Under the pieces are notes generated by a model that searched no databases, was not told where the DNA came from, and worked only from the letters and a program-made list of their open reading frames with translations. Shown here piece after piece: positions 10,836-21,814 of a stretch of DNA of 64,000 nucleotides (positions are counted from its first letter, which is position 1; each line of letters opens with the position of its first letter). The stretch comes from Haematococcus lacustris. Taxonomy: Eukaryota; Chlorophyta; Chlorophyceae; Chlamydomonadales; Haematococcaceae. The stretch covers positions 4,635,919-4,699,918 of the forward strand of contig JASKMD010000028.1 in the NCBI GenBank assembly GCA_030144725.1. The letters run 5' to 3'. Made by a program: the position numbers and the translations under genes.

Positions 10836-13800
10836 TCAATGCAGCCAGCTTTCCATCACCGTGCGAGCTGTGGGGCAGCATGGAAAAGAGGGAGGTTGGG
10901 GAGGGGGGAAAGGTGGGTGGGTGGGTGAGGGCGGGGGAGGAGGGGGATGTGGGTGGAGGGGGTCTCCATCACAGCCACCAGGGGCACTGCACCTCTTAAC
11001 TGAGCCAAGCAAGCCCAGCATGTGGGCAATGCTGGCACAGGTACATCACGAAAGATGCGGCACCCAAGGCTTTGGTCTGGCTGCCCTAGCTGTTGCCCCC
11101 TATGCCTGGTTCCCCTGCCCTCAGCCTGCCAGCAGCCTGCCAGGGTCATGGTGATGGTTAGACAGGGTGCTTCCTTCTTCTTCTTCCCCTCCTGCTGCTG
11201 CTGCTCCTGCTGCCCGCACCTGCTGCATTGCGGCAAACTGGCGGCGGGTGGCCTGCGCCAGCTTGTCCCACCGGCTGACCACGATGGTTGTTTGGGCGGT
11301 TATGTTAGTTGCTGGCACTGGCACCGAGCTGCAGGCAGCAAGGGGCAGGGGGGCCAGAGTGAGCAGGGCCTGGCGGTGAGGGCAGAGGTAGGGGCAGCAG
11401 CGGAGGGGGGAAGCAACAGCAGCAGCAGCAGCAGCAGGCGCTGGGGCTGCAGGCAGGAGGGGCAGGAGGGGTGTCGAGTGCCAGCGATGGCATGTATTCC
11501 TGTATCTCCATTCTCAAGCCATAGCTCGACAGCAGAGCAGTGACAGAAGGCAGCAGCAGCTTCTCTCCTAGAGGCTTGCCCAGGCTTAAAGCAGGACAGC
11601 AGTGACAGGAGGCAGTGAGAGTAGTGACAGGAGGCAGCAGCAGCTTTTCCCCAACAGTGAACGATCCCAGGGCAACACAGCACAGCCGGCCAACAGGCAC
11701 ACAGCGTTTCATTCTTGCCTATTCGCACTCTTCTGCGATACTCCTCATCACACACCTGCACTGCACCCCACCCCACCCTGCCTTACCTCGCCTTCCTCCT
11801 TCTTATCCCATTATCATTGATCCCCCCTCTCCTTGACCCATGTCCCCTCCCCCTCCCTTCTATTCCCCCAGCGCCCTCTCCCTCCACAGCCCTGCCTTCC
11901 CCTCTCCTATTGCAGCCATCCTCCCCTTTCCCCCCTCCCCCCCTCCCCCCCCAGCACCCTCCTCCCCCCCACCCACCCCCAGGTCAGCAGGGCAGCCCCC
12001 TGCTGCCACCACCATGGCCGGCCAGAGGAGCTGCTGGCGGCCCCGCCTGCCCTCCCCCCTCTGCCACTGACCCCCAGGCTGCCCGCTTGCTCGTCAGAGC
12101 CCCTCGCTGCGCTGCCAGCAGCTGAGGCCAAGGCTAGGGTGTTGAGGGCGGCTGCGTCCTGCACCAAGCACACGGTAGTCAGCAGGACCCCTCTGGGGCA
12201 GGGGGAGGGGGCAGGGGCAGGGGCAGGGGCAGGGGCAGGGGCAGGGGCAGGGGCAGGGGGAGGGGCAGGGGCAGGGGCAGGGGCAGGGGGAGGGGGAGGG
12301 GCAGGGGCAGGGGCAGGGGCAGGGGCAGGGGCAGGGGCAGGGGCAGGGGCAGGGGGAGGGGCAGGGGCAGGGGCAGGGGGAGGGGGCAGGGGCAGGGGGA
12401 GGGGGCAGGGGGAGGGGGCAGGGGGCAGGGGGAGGGGGCAGGGGGAGCGGTAGGTGCGTGCCAGGGGTTGGTCTGTGTGTACTGGCAGCTGTGGAAGGGA
12501 GGATGCAGCAGGACAGGCGCTGGCAAGCCTCACAGCCTCCCTCCCCCTCCCTCTCCTGCCCTGGCCCTGCCCTGCCCCTGCCCTTCCCCTCACCTCCATG
12601 GGGTCCAGCGCCGCCCAGTCCCCTGCTAGGGCCAGCTCAGCCACCACCTCCCCCACAACCTGCCACTCCACAAGCTGCAGGCAACCACACCCCCAGGCCC
12701 CCTCCTGGACCCGCCCCTGCCCTCCTCCATGACCCCTTTCCCGCCCCTGACTCTGCCCCCCCCCCTCGCCCCCCACCCCTCCGGCTGCTCTAACCATCTG
12801 TCATTGCCTGGCTGTGTCTGGTGTTGCTCCGGCAGTCCCCCCCCCTGCTGCTCCTCCCCCTCCCCCTCAGCAGTCGACAACAGTCCTCGCTGCTGCTGGC
12901 CCCCCCAGCCTTGTCCCCCCCCCTGCCCCTGCTGCTCGTCATCCTGCCCCACTCGCAACCTCCCCCTCCCACCCCTCCCAAAGCCCCCTCCTCTCTCTGC
13001 CTCCCCCCCCTCACCCACCGCCCCACCCCCCCGCCAGCCAGGCCCCCCGCCCCGCCCCCCCACCCCTCCATGCTGAGGCCGGCGTCTTCTCCGTGGCCGC
13101 CCCCCCTGACCCCCTCCCCCCAGCTGCAACCCAAGCCTGCCTGGGGGGCCCGGGGGGGGCGGGCACAGCAGCCGGCGCATGCGGGGCAGAGCCAACTCAG
13201 CAGCGGCCAGGGCAGCAGGGCAGGTGGCTGCCCCCCGCTGCACCATTGCCTGGGCTGCGGCTTGGCTGCTGGAATTTGTGCAGGGGGGGGAGGGAGAGAC
13301 ACCCTCCCCTGCCCCTGCCCCTACCCCTGCCCCTGCCCCTGCTGCCTCCATGCCATACTGCTGCAGGGCATGGAGGGCGGCAGCCAAGCCCAGCACCGAC
13401 CCCCAGGCGCCCCCCACCTCAGGGGGTCGGCCCTGACCCTGCAGCTGACCTCTGCCCTCCCCTCCAAAATTGCTGCTGCCGCCAGCTGCCTGCCACTGAG
13501 GCCCCTGACCCTGAAGTCGCTGCTGCTGTTGCTGCCCCTGCCCCTGCCCTCGTGGCCCCCCTGCCCCCGGGCCCTGCCCCTGCCCCTGCCCGACGCCAGC
13601 CGCATCGTCCTTGGTGGGAGGGGGGTCGGCCACTGAGGTGGTCCAGGGCTGGGGGGGCCTGGGGGAGGGGGGGTGCACCGGCCACCCCAGCAGCTGCATG
13701 AGGTCATGCATGAGTCCTTGCTTCTCCAGGTCGAATGGGTGGGAGGGGCGGTAGGGGTCAGAGGGTGGGGACGGGGGGGCAGGGAGGGTGTGGTTGCGGG

Positions 13801-16800
13801 GGAGGGGGGGGAGGGGGGAGCTGGCTGGCTGGGCCAAAGCTGAGTGGGCCAGGAGGGGGGAGGGGGGGGGAGGGGGAGGGGGATCTCAGCCTGTAGGAAA
13901 GGTGAAGCAGGATGAAGTGTGAGGAAGGAATTGAGTATGTGTGACATACGGGATAGAGAGGAGAGGAGTCAGAGAGGGAGAGAAGGGCGATAGGGGGAGT
14001 GAAAGAGTGATGGCAGTGAGGCTGTTGTCGTGATGCCCAGCTTTAGCTGCAAATGGTAGATTATAACTGCAATGTATATCTGTGAAATGTATAAACAAAT
14101 CAATATCTAACCATACATATAATAACCAGGCCACCCCAGCTCCCTCAGCCCCTCACCCTCCAGTCAGCCAAGGGCCGGCGAAAGGCAGAAATAATTAGGA
14201 ATACCGTAGTCTCCCTATCGATTCCCGAAGCCTCGGAAACTATAGTTAACATATTATTCCCGAGTTATGTTTTTCATTGTTTCAAGTTCCCCGATGACCA
14301 AAGTACGTCTAAAGTTCATTTTGAGAACGTCTTTGCGCATAGAAATAATCAAGCCTCCCACCCCATGAATGTCGCATCTAAAGCATATGATCGACATTGT
14401 CGACTATCGAGGTCTCTCTTGACGATCAAGAGACATCTGGAAGCGTGATTTATCGTGGATAAGGAGCTCGCGGTGCCGATTAGCAGCCGCGTCGGCGGCA
14501 CTGATGCCCCGGACCACAAACTGGTCCATTGCTCGCACTTTCGTCACGGTCAACCTATTGTTTGACTACCGTACTGATACGCCCTGTTGGTGATTTCACC
14601 AAATCAAATCGCCACCAAATTGTATCACCATTTGATTGAGATGCGGCTGTCACCAAATTCGTAGCAGCACCCTCAAGTTCACCATTACTATGGTATATGG
14701 CGCCAAAGCTGAAACAGAGCCTGTTGACCTCGATCGAAGGGTAGGGCAGGGGCAGGGGAGGGGGCCGTGGCAGGGGCAGGGGCAGGGGCAGGGGCAGGCA
14801 ACCTGTTTCTGATAGTGATGAGCACGACATCGTCACACAAGCTTTGAGGGCTGCTGCCACGGTGGAGGCTGATGGAAGCGACAGCAGCAGTGCCAGCAGC
14901 TCAGCCAGCAGCAGCTCTGATAGCGAGAGTGATAGTGAGGATGATGAGGCTGTGATGGAAGCAGCCACACGCTTCAGTGCTCAAAGGCGGCTGCCCCACT
15001 AGTGTGAACAAATACATATGTGGACAATGTGCTATTGCTAGGTGTTGCACTTGGCAGCCTCTGGCTTCGTAGATCTATTAAGAATAGGGAGTCAATCTAT
15101 AAATGCAATGTGTTAGTCAAAGATATAGCTTTACTTATACATTTATCTAAAATGTCAATGTAAATGGCAATATCTAACTGTAAATCCAATAGCCAGGCCA
15201 CGCCAACTCCCTCAGCCCCTCACCCTCCAGTCAGCCACAGGCGGGCAAAGGCAGAAATAAATAGCAATAAACAGTAAATAATGACAATAATGATGGTAAC
15301 AACAAAGTGCTAACAATACAATAACGATGTTATAGCCCAGCCATTCCTGGTTGAAGCCCCCTCCCCCCTCTCCCCCTGCTCCCCTCCCCCGTCCCACAGC
15401 CCCTCACCAGCCTTCCTCAGCCACTTGGCCCTGCAGCTGGAAGCGAGCAAAGGCTGCGGCAGCCTCTTTGCAGGCTGGCCTGCACACAATCAGGGGGGAG
15501 GGTGGCGGGGGGTTAGGGAGGGTGGCCGCCGCCACCAGGGTTAGGGAGGGGCTGCATCAGACGCTACATTGCAGTATCCCCTCCCCTCCCCACCCCTCAG
15601 CCCACCCCACCCTGCCCATTGCACACCGCCCCGGTGCTGCCCTACCCCCCAACACAGCCCTGCACCCTGCCCTGCCCTGCCCTGCCCCCCGGCCTTGACC
15701 CCCCCCTCATTCCAACCCTGCCCACAAACCCTGCCCAACCCCACCCCACCCTGCCCCCTGCCCCCACCCTGACCCCTGCCCCCCCTGCCTCCTGCACCAT
15801 CCCCTCCTGCCCGCTGCCCCTGCCCCCCCCCACCTGTCCGGGCAAGCTGCCCTGGGCCCACATGAGGGCAGCGAGTTCACCTCCACCAGGTGCGCCTGCA
15901 GCTGAGCATCCAGCAGGAAGTCCAGCCCCAGCAGCTCGTACCTGCAGGGCGGGGCCAGCAGCAGCCGCACCGCTGGAGCCTCACCCGGCGTCCAACCCCA
16001 GGACTTGCGCCAGCTCTTGTGAGCTGGGCTGCCTCTGCCTCGACTAGCCTCTGCCTCTGCTGACTGCTGAGGTTGCCTGTGCATCACACTCCCCAGCTCG
16101 ACTACCCTCTGCCTCTGCCTCTGCAGACTGATGACTGCTGAGGTTAGGGTCAGGATACTGGTGAGGTGCGCACGACGACAGCTGTAAAGCACGTGAAACA
16201 CTACATCCAGCCCGGCTGCACCGTCGCAACAACATGTCCTGACCCTCCCCCCTCCCCCCTCCCCCCTCCCCCCTCCCCCCTCCCCCCTCCCCCCTCCCCC
16301 CTCCCCCCTCCCCCCTCCCCCCTCCCCCCTCCCCCCTCCCCCCTCCCCCCTCCCCCTCATGGAGCCCACCTCTCACCCAGCAGGCCGAGGCTGATAGCCC
16401 TGCCCCCCCTCCCCCCCAGGCCCGCCTCCTGCGCTGCTGCTGCTGCTGTCGCCGCTGCCGCCGGCACTGTGGCCGCAGGCTGGTGGTGAACGGGGGGAGG
16501 AGGGGCGGCCCAGGCGCCACGGCCCAGGCCCCAGCCCCCCAGCGCCATCGGAGGGGGAGGGGCTCCACTGGTCCAGGGACGACAGCAGCGAGGCGTCGCC
16601 CTCCGACTCTGAGGTCACACCCAGCACACTCACACTCAAACAGGTGGGCCCCGCCCCGCCCCGCCCCGCCCCGCCCCGCCCCGCCCCGCCCCGCCCCGCC
16701 CCGCCCCGCCCCGCCCCGCCCCGCCCCGCCCCGCCCCGCCCCGCCCCGCCCCGCCCCGCCCCGCCCCGCCCCGCCCCGCCCCGCCCCGCCCCGCCCCGCC

Positions 16801-17386
16801 CCGCCCCCCCTGCCCCGGACAGCTAATCCCTGACCTGCCGCAGCATCTGCCACGCCCCAGCATCTTGACCTCACTCTTCACTGCCCAAACACCCTGGGTG
16901 CCCTCCCCCGGAACCCACCCACCCCCTGCCCCTACAAGCACCCCCCTCCCTGCCCCCCCTCCCCCCCTGCCGCCCCCCCTCCCCCCAGCCACCCACCAGC
17001 TGCCCTGAGCCAGGGGGTGCTGGCCGCCACTGCCAGTCCCGCAGCCCGCTCCAGGCCAGCCCACATGCGGGCAAAGCGCCCCCCACCACCACCCTCCCCC
17101 CACCCACCCCCCCTCGGCCCCGCCGCCCCTGCTGCTTCAGGGCCAGGGCCAGCAGCAGGGCCATGGCCTGGGTCAGGGCCAAGGCCAGGGCCAGCAGCAG
17201 GGTCAGGGTCAGGGCTGATGGCGTGATGAACAGCTGGGTCAGGGCGGGGCTCAGCCCCAGCCTCCACCCATTCACTCAGCTGCTGCAGGCTCCAGGACTG
17301 ACTCTGGTTACGGTCTTGCAACCACAGGTTCACTACACCCCCGCCGCCCTGCCCTGGCCCCCCTGCTGCTGCTGCTGCTGCCCCTG

Positions 17387-17431
<45 letters not shown>

Positions 17432-19595
17432 CTGAGTGGCTGGTGTTGGGGGGTGAGGGGGAGGGTGAGGGGGAGGGTGAGGGGGAGGGGGAGCCGAAGA
17501 TGAGCACCCCTCCTTTGTAGAGGTACAGCCTGAGGGGCGGGGGGGCCAGGCTCAAGGTAGGTCAGGGGCAACACACAGCACACACTGCACTGCTCCCGCC
17601 CCTGCCTTGGACTGAGACCTTGACCCTGCCCCTGCCCCTGCCGGCCTAAGGTAGGTCAGGGGCGGCACACGACACCACACTGCACACAGCACAGCCACAA
17701 AGCTGCACTGCCTGTGCCTTTGACTCAGGCCCTGGTCAGCAGCGGCACACAGCACCACACACTGCACACTGCACACACAGCACACACGGCACACAGCACC
17801 ACACACTGCACTGCACTGCTCCCGCCTCCGCCTCTGCCTGGGACTCAGCCCCTGGCCTGGTCAAGGGCGGCACACATCACACGCTGCGCTCCCGCTCCTG
17901 CCTCGAACTCAGCCCTTGACCCTGCCCCTGCCCCTCCTGCCCCTGCCCCTGCCTTAACGCCTACCGCATGCCGTCAGTCCACCACCTCAACCAGATCTCA
18001 CCAGATCATAACCACCGCAAAATTTGAAAAACCTGCTGGTTACACACCTCCCTCACCCTTGTCACACATGTCCCACACTTTGTCACACCTCAGGGGGTCA
18101 GCGCTGGTGATGACCGCCCACACTCGGAGGTATGAGGGCCGGCCATGCACCAGCAGGGGGGCAGCCACAGCTGCCTGCACCAGCACTGACCCCGCCCCCC
18201 CCTGGGCAGGGCTGCTGCTGTTGGCCGCCAGGGCCTGGGCCTGGGGCTGGGGCAGCACCCTCACCCCTGCATGCAGCACGGCCTGCATGGGGCTGCATGG
18301 GGGAATGGGATGCTGGGCAGGTCAGGGGGGCACATCAGCCCTACCTCCCCCCCTTTGCCCCCCCTCCCTTCTCCCCCCCACCCTGGCCCACCCCACCAGC
18401 CTGCATCCCGGCACAAACTCGCCCCCCCTCTTCAGCTTAGCTCCCCCCCACACCCCCAGCCCCTGACCCACCAACACCACGGTGCACATTCGCCTTCACC
18501 GCCCACAGGGTGTAGGGGGGAGGCCGCTGCTCAACCAGCCAGGCCTTCCAGGTGGTCAGCTGCAGCCAGGGGCAGCCAGGGCAGCCAGGGGTATAGGCTG
18601 GTCTGCTAGCATCTGCACATGGTGGGCTTGCATGATGCATGATGCATGGAGCATGATGCATGGAGCATGATGCATGGAGCATTGGGTGTTCAAAGGTAGC
18701 CCTTCCAGCCTGAAGCCAGGGCCATGGGTTACTTGGCAGGTCTGGAATGAGATCCGCAGCGGCTGCATATGCCCCTGGCATGGCCCCTGACAGTTCGGGC
18801 TGACAGATTCCTCCTGCCCCAGCCTGCTTCCCTGCCTCCTCCCCTGCACCGACCTGCCTCCTCCCCATGCCCCACGCCCTGCCCCTGCCCCAGACCTGCT
18901 CAGGCAAGAGGTAGGTGCGAGGCATGATCAAGCCAAATGCCTGCTCCCCGTATGCGCCCTGCACACCAGCCAGCAGCAGCAGGGCCTGATTAGAACCCGA
19001 GCCTAATCAGGAGCAGTGACCGTGGCCACCAGACCAGGCTGAGAGCTGTCTACCCACTGCCCCTCTGCCTGACACCCCCATCCAACTAATCGACCAACCA
19101 ACTACCCGATCAGTTACCACCCAACCACCTAACCCGGTACTTTGCGGTTGCGCACGCTAAGCAGTGGCTGCACACCTGCAGGGTCGCCACCAGCGCCTTC
19201 TTCAGGGTCAGGGCCTCAGAGCCTGGCAGGCAGTTGACCCTCTTGGGCTGAGCCACCTGGCAGCAGCAGACCCAGGCCCCAGGGTCAGGCCCACCAGGCA
19301 GCAGGCTGGCGGCCACAGCAGCAGCAGGTGGCGGCAACAGAGCCAAGAGCAGGCAGGGGCCAGCAGGCGGCAGGCAGGCAGCAGTAGGAGGCAGCAGGCA
19401 GGCGGCAGCAGGCAGGAGGGAGGGCGCAGCAGGCGGCAGGCCGCAGGCAGTGTGGCCAGGGCTGACCTGGTGCAGTGTGGAGTAGCACAGGCGGCGGACT
19501 GTGAAGTAGACGTCCCACTTCTCGGGCACATATGCCCCTTTCACGGATAAGAAGCTGGACAGCGTTTCCCCTGTACAGGAGCCAGCGGCCAACCA
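10836..19595 (-). CDS. Tubulin-tyrosine-ligase-like (TTLL) protein, large and low-complexity-rich
   Basis: Well-supported exons, in order: 19467-19595, 19176-19256 (AQPKRVNCLPGSEALTLKK, the RVNxxPG block), 18896-18958 (FGLIMPRTYLLPEQ, the 'P-x-T-x-x-LP' block), 18478-18559 (YTLWAVKANVHRG, the 'WIxKxxxxxRG' ATP-binding block), 18089-18266 (LLVHGRPSYLRVWAVITSADPLR, the 'DGRKFDLRxYVLVTSxxPL' block), a long exon from 17529 (LYLYKGGVLIFGSP, then NLWLQDRNQSQSWSL), and about 15890-15960 (YELLGLDFLLDAQLQAHLVE, with the VEVNSLP metal/ATP motif). This is the ATP-grasp ligase core of TTLL enzymes, which add Tyr, Glu or Gly to tubulin tails in cilia. Later helical segments (FDLEKQGLMHDLMQLLGWP near 13.7 kb; VVGEVVAELALAGDWAAL near 12.6 kb) fit the C-terminal part. 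The exact start, the 3' exons and the stop (a candidate final exon ends at 10836) are uncertain. TTLL subtype cannot be told. Confidence 0.7.
12196..12445. repeat. GGGGCA hexanucleotide array with GGGGGA variants
   Basis: About 40 units of GGGGCA broken by GGGGGA, G-rich on the plus strand, within the minus-strand TTLL locus. It creates long Gly/Ala or Pro/Leu/Ala shadow ORFs. I regard it as intronic, although a coding Pro-rich tract cannot be excluded in one frame. Confidence 0.85.
12540..13890. repeat. C-rich/G-rich low-complexity block
   Basis: This is about 1.3 kb of strongly strand-skewed DNA (poly-C and CCCCT runs on the plus strand, G-runs after 13.6 kb) around weak TTLL exon candidates. 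All reading frames stay open over long distances, so exon boundaries here are not reliable. Confidence 0.6.
14123..15270. repeat. AT-richer inserted module flanked by ~80-bp direct repeats
   Basis: Two copies of an approximately 80-bp segment, 14123-14203 and 15191-15270, are close to 90% identical by eye. Both contain the stretch CTCCCTCAGCCCCTCACCC and end in AAAGGCAGAAATAA. The sequence between them is clearly less GC-rich than the flanks and ends in a plus-strand reading frame for an acidic Ser/Asp/Glu-rich tail (SDSDEHDIV ... SDSESDSEDDEAVMEAATRF) stopping at about 15001. It looks like a foreign module inside a minus-strand TTLL intron. The sequence does not show what it encodes. Confidence 0.5.
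16244..16356. repeat. (CCCCCCT)n heptanucleotide array
   Basis: About 16 perfect CCCCCCT units in the TTLL locus, a mirror-symmetric polypyrimidine tract of the kind able to form triplex or i-motif/G4 structures. It is probably intronic. Confidence 0.9.
16649..16807. repeat. (CCCCG)n pentanucleotide array
   Basis: About 31 uninterrupted CCCCG units in the TTLL locus between the exons containing the NLWLQDR and YELLGLDF blocks. On the sense (minus) strand it reads CGGGG. Confidence 0.95.
17342..17500. repeat. (CTG)n and GAGGGT repeats within a TTLL exon
   Basis: About 14 CTG units plus GGGGGAGGGTGA repeats. In the TTLL frame on the minus strand these read as poly-Ser and Pro-Ser runs between the LYLYKGG and NLWLQDR blocks. 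The frame stays open through them, so they look like a coding low-complexity insertion into the ligase domain, though a cryptic intron is possible. Confidence 0.6.
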
Positions 19596-21814
19596 CTGGG
19601 GGGGGGCGGGGGCGGGGGCGGGGACATCATGAAGCAGCAGGACAGACTGTCTAGCAATGGGGCAGCCCCCCCCCCTTCACCTAGCTAGACATTGACCTCT
19701 ACACCTAGTTATGGGGGGCCCTGTTGATTGTCTGGGCAGGCTGATGTGATTGCTCAGCCTCGCCTCGCCTAGTCACGGATCAGCAGGCATGGGGCGCAGA
19801 ACCGTAATCCTTGTCTACGGAATGTCTATGGAATTCGGAAGAAAATGTCTACGCGGCGCACAGAAAGGCGCACCTGACACAACCATGCGCCCTTGCGACT
19901 TGGCAATCTCGGTGCGCATGAAGAACGACTCCGAAGGTGAGAAAAAAACATCATCTAGCCAAAAGCGGAGTGGTGCGGCTTGTGCAGCATATGTGTGCAG
20001 CGCGGACGCCAGGCTATGTGCTGAAGGCGTTGAGCACAGCAACAATGCCAGTGAAAAGAACCAGATGCTGCTTAGCATTCGCTGCTTCTAGCTGGGCACC
20101 CTCCCGAACAGCTCAGCGGCTACAGGCACGCCGTGCGCTCAATTGTGACGGAGAGGAGTATGGACCTGTCGGTCCGAATGTCGTGAGGCCGCTGGGCCTG
20201 CTACTCAATTGTTCGTACTAGTTCACATGGCAGCCGAGCAGCTCGTCTGCGGGCACATTGGGCAGTAGCTGCTACCCTCATTACATTGCAAGGTTAGGAG
20301 GGGAAAGGAGGGAATTGGGGGTGAAAATCATGCGCCAGCAGCCGGCATGACGATTTCCTTTCTTGGCCAGGCTGGCCACAAGCAGCTTTGCAGCTTACAT
20401 TACAGCAGCACCATCATGACATCACCTCGACATGTCTAAACAGACTTGCCATGCTTGCTAACCATGCACATGGGCATCAGGAAACATAAGCAACCATGCA
20501 CACCACACCAAAGCCTTTATAGCAAATGGTAGCCTCGGTAGCAATTGGTAGTCTGGATGTGGAGAACAGCATGATACCCTATTTACTAGAGAGCTTGTCT
20601 AACCTGACCAAAGGCACAGTCAACACCACCGGCATAAATAAGAAAAGGCTGCAATGAAGGTGGCACATTTGCACACCTGCACTACAGCTAGCCTGCGCAG
20701 GAGCACTGCACAGCACAGCCCAGCCCAGTCCACACACCCCTTAGCCCATGCTGTGGAGCCCATGCAGACTCAATCTCCTGCTGGACCACACCCATTGCAG
20801 GGCTGAGAAAGGTTGTGGCTTGAACTGCTCAAATCATCAGCCAGTAGGCTCACTGGTTTGTGCTGAAGACGCGGGCGAGGGGCGACGTGGTGCTGGGGTC
20901 AGGCAGCAGGGGAGCAGACAGGCTGTTGACCGCTGCTGCTCGATCAGACTGGGCGCAGAGCTGATGAACAAGCGCTGAACAGGCCTCAGTGGGCTGAGGA
21001 GGAGGTGAGGGTGCCATGCAGGCCAACACTGCTGCTGCTGCTACTGCTGCTGCTACTGACACTCAGCTGCTGTTGACACCGCTGTGTCCAGTAGGAGGGG
21101 GCTGGGGGCACTCTGCTCCTACCCTGCCCCACCTGGCTGCTGCAGTACACCCCCAGACCCTGCGTAACGTACCCACTCAGCATAAGGAGCAAGGTCACCT
21201 CCCCTGCTGCCTGTGCAGACGCCCTCTTCCCACAGGCATTGCCACACCTTCCACCCAAGTACTGCTGCCCAGACTCCAATCACTCCCATGCACCTGATGC
21301 CCCATGTTTTATCCCATGTTTTACTCATGCACCCCAGGCACTCCATGCACCCCCTCATCCACCCACCTGACTCACATTCCATGCAGCATCACGTCCATAC
21401 AGCTACTGCACGGTTTAGAGCAAACAACCCCCAACCCCCCCCACACCCACTGAGCTGCCCTTACAGCAGCCAATTGGCATGCCGCGCAGTCAAGGACAGC
21501 AGTCAAGGGCACATGGCTGTCGATTGGCATTCCGCGCACACACAAAAACCTATCTTGCTGAGGTAGAGCAACCTGGCACATGCCTGGTTGCGATCGGCCA
21601 AGTACTAAGCGCAGATTGACAGGCAGGCGCCCAGAGTATGCAGGGCGGCGGGCAGCTGCTGAACGGCGCGCTGAACATGAAACTGACACCGATGTCGCAG
21701 TCGGTTGACCGTTGAAAGCGCCCACCTACGTCCGCCGCAAACTGGTCCCATGGCTCCGATAAGCTCAGGAGCCATACAAGCGCGAGGAAGAGGCCTCAAT
21801 GTTGGGTAAGCACA
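19596..21814. other. Unassigned region between two minus-strand genes
   Basis: The region should contain the promoter and any upstream exon of the TTLL gene and the 3' UTR of the next gene. Overlapping ORFs of about 90-115 codons occur on both strands at 19750-20090, but no family is recognised and no splice-supported model was found. The base composition of 19.8-20.7 kb is more balanced than the surroundings. Confidence 0.35.
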
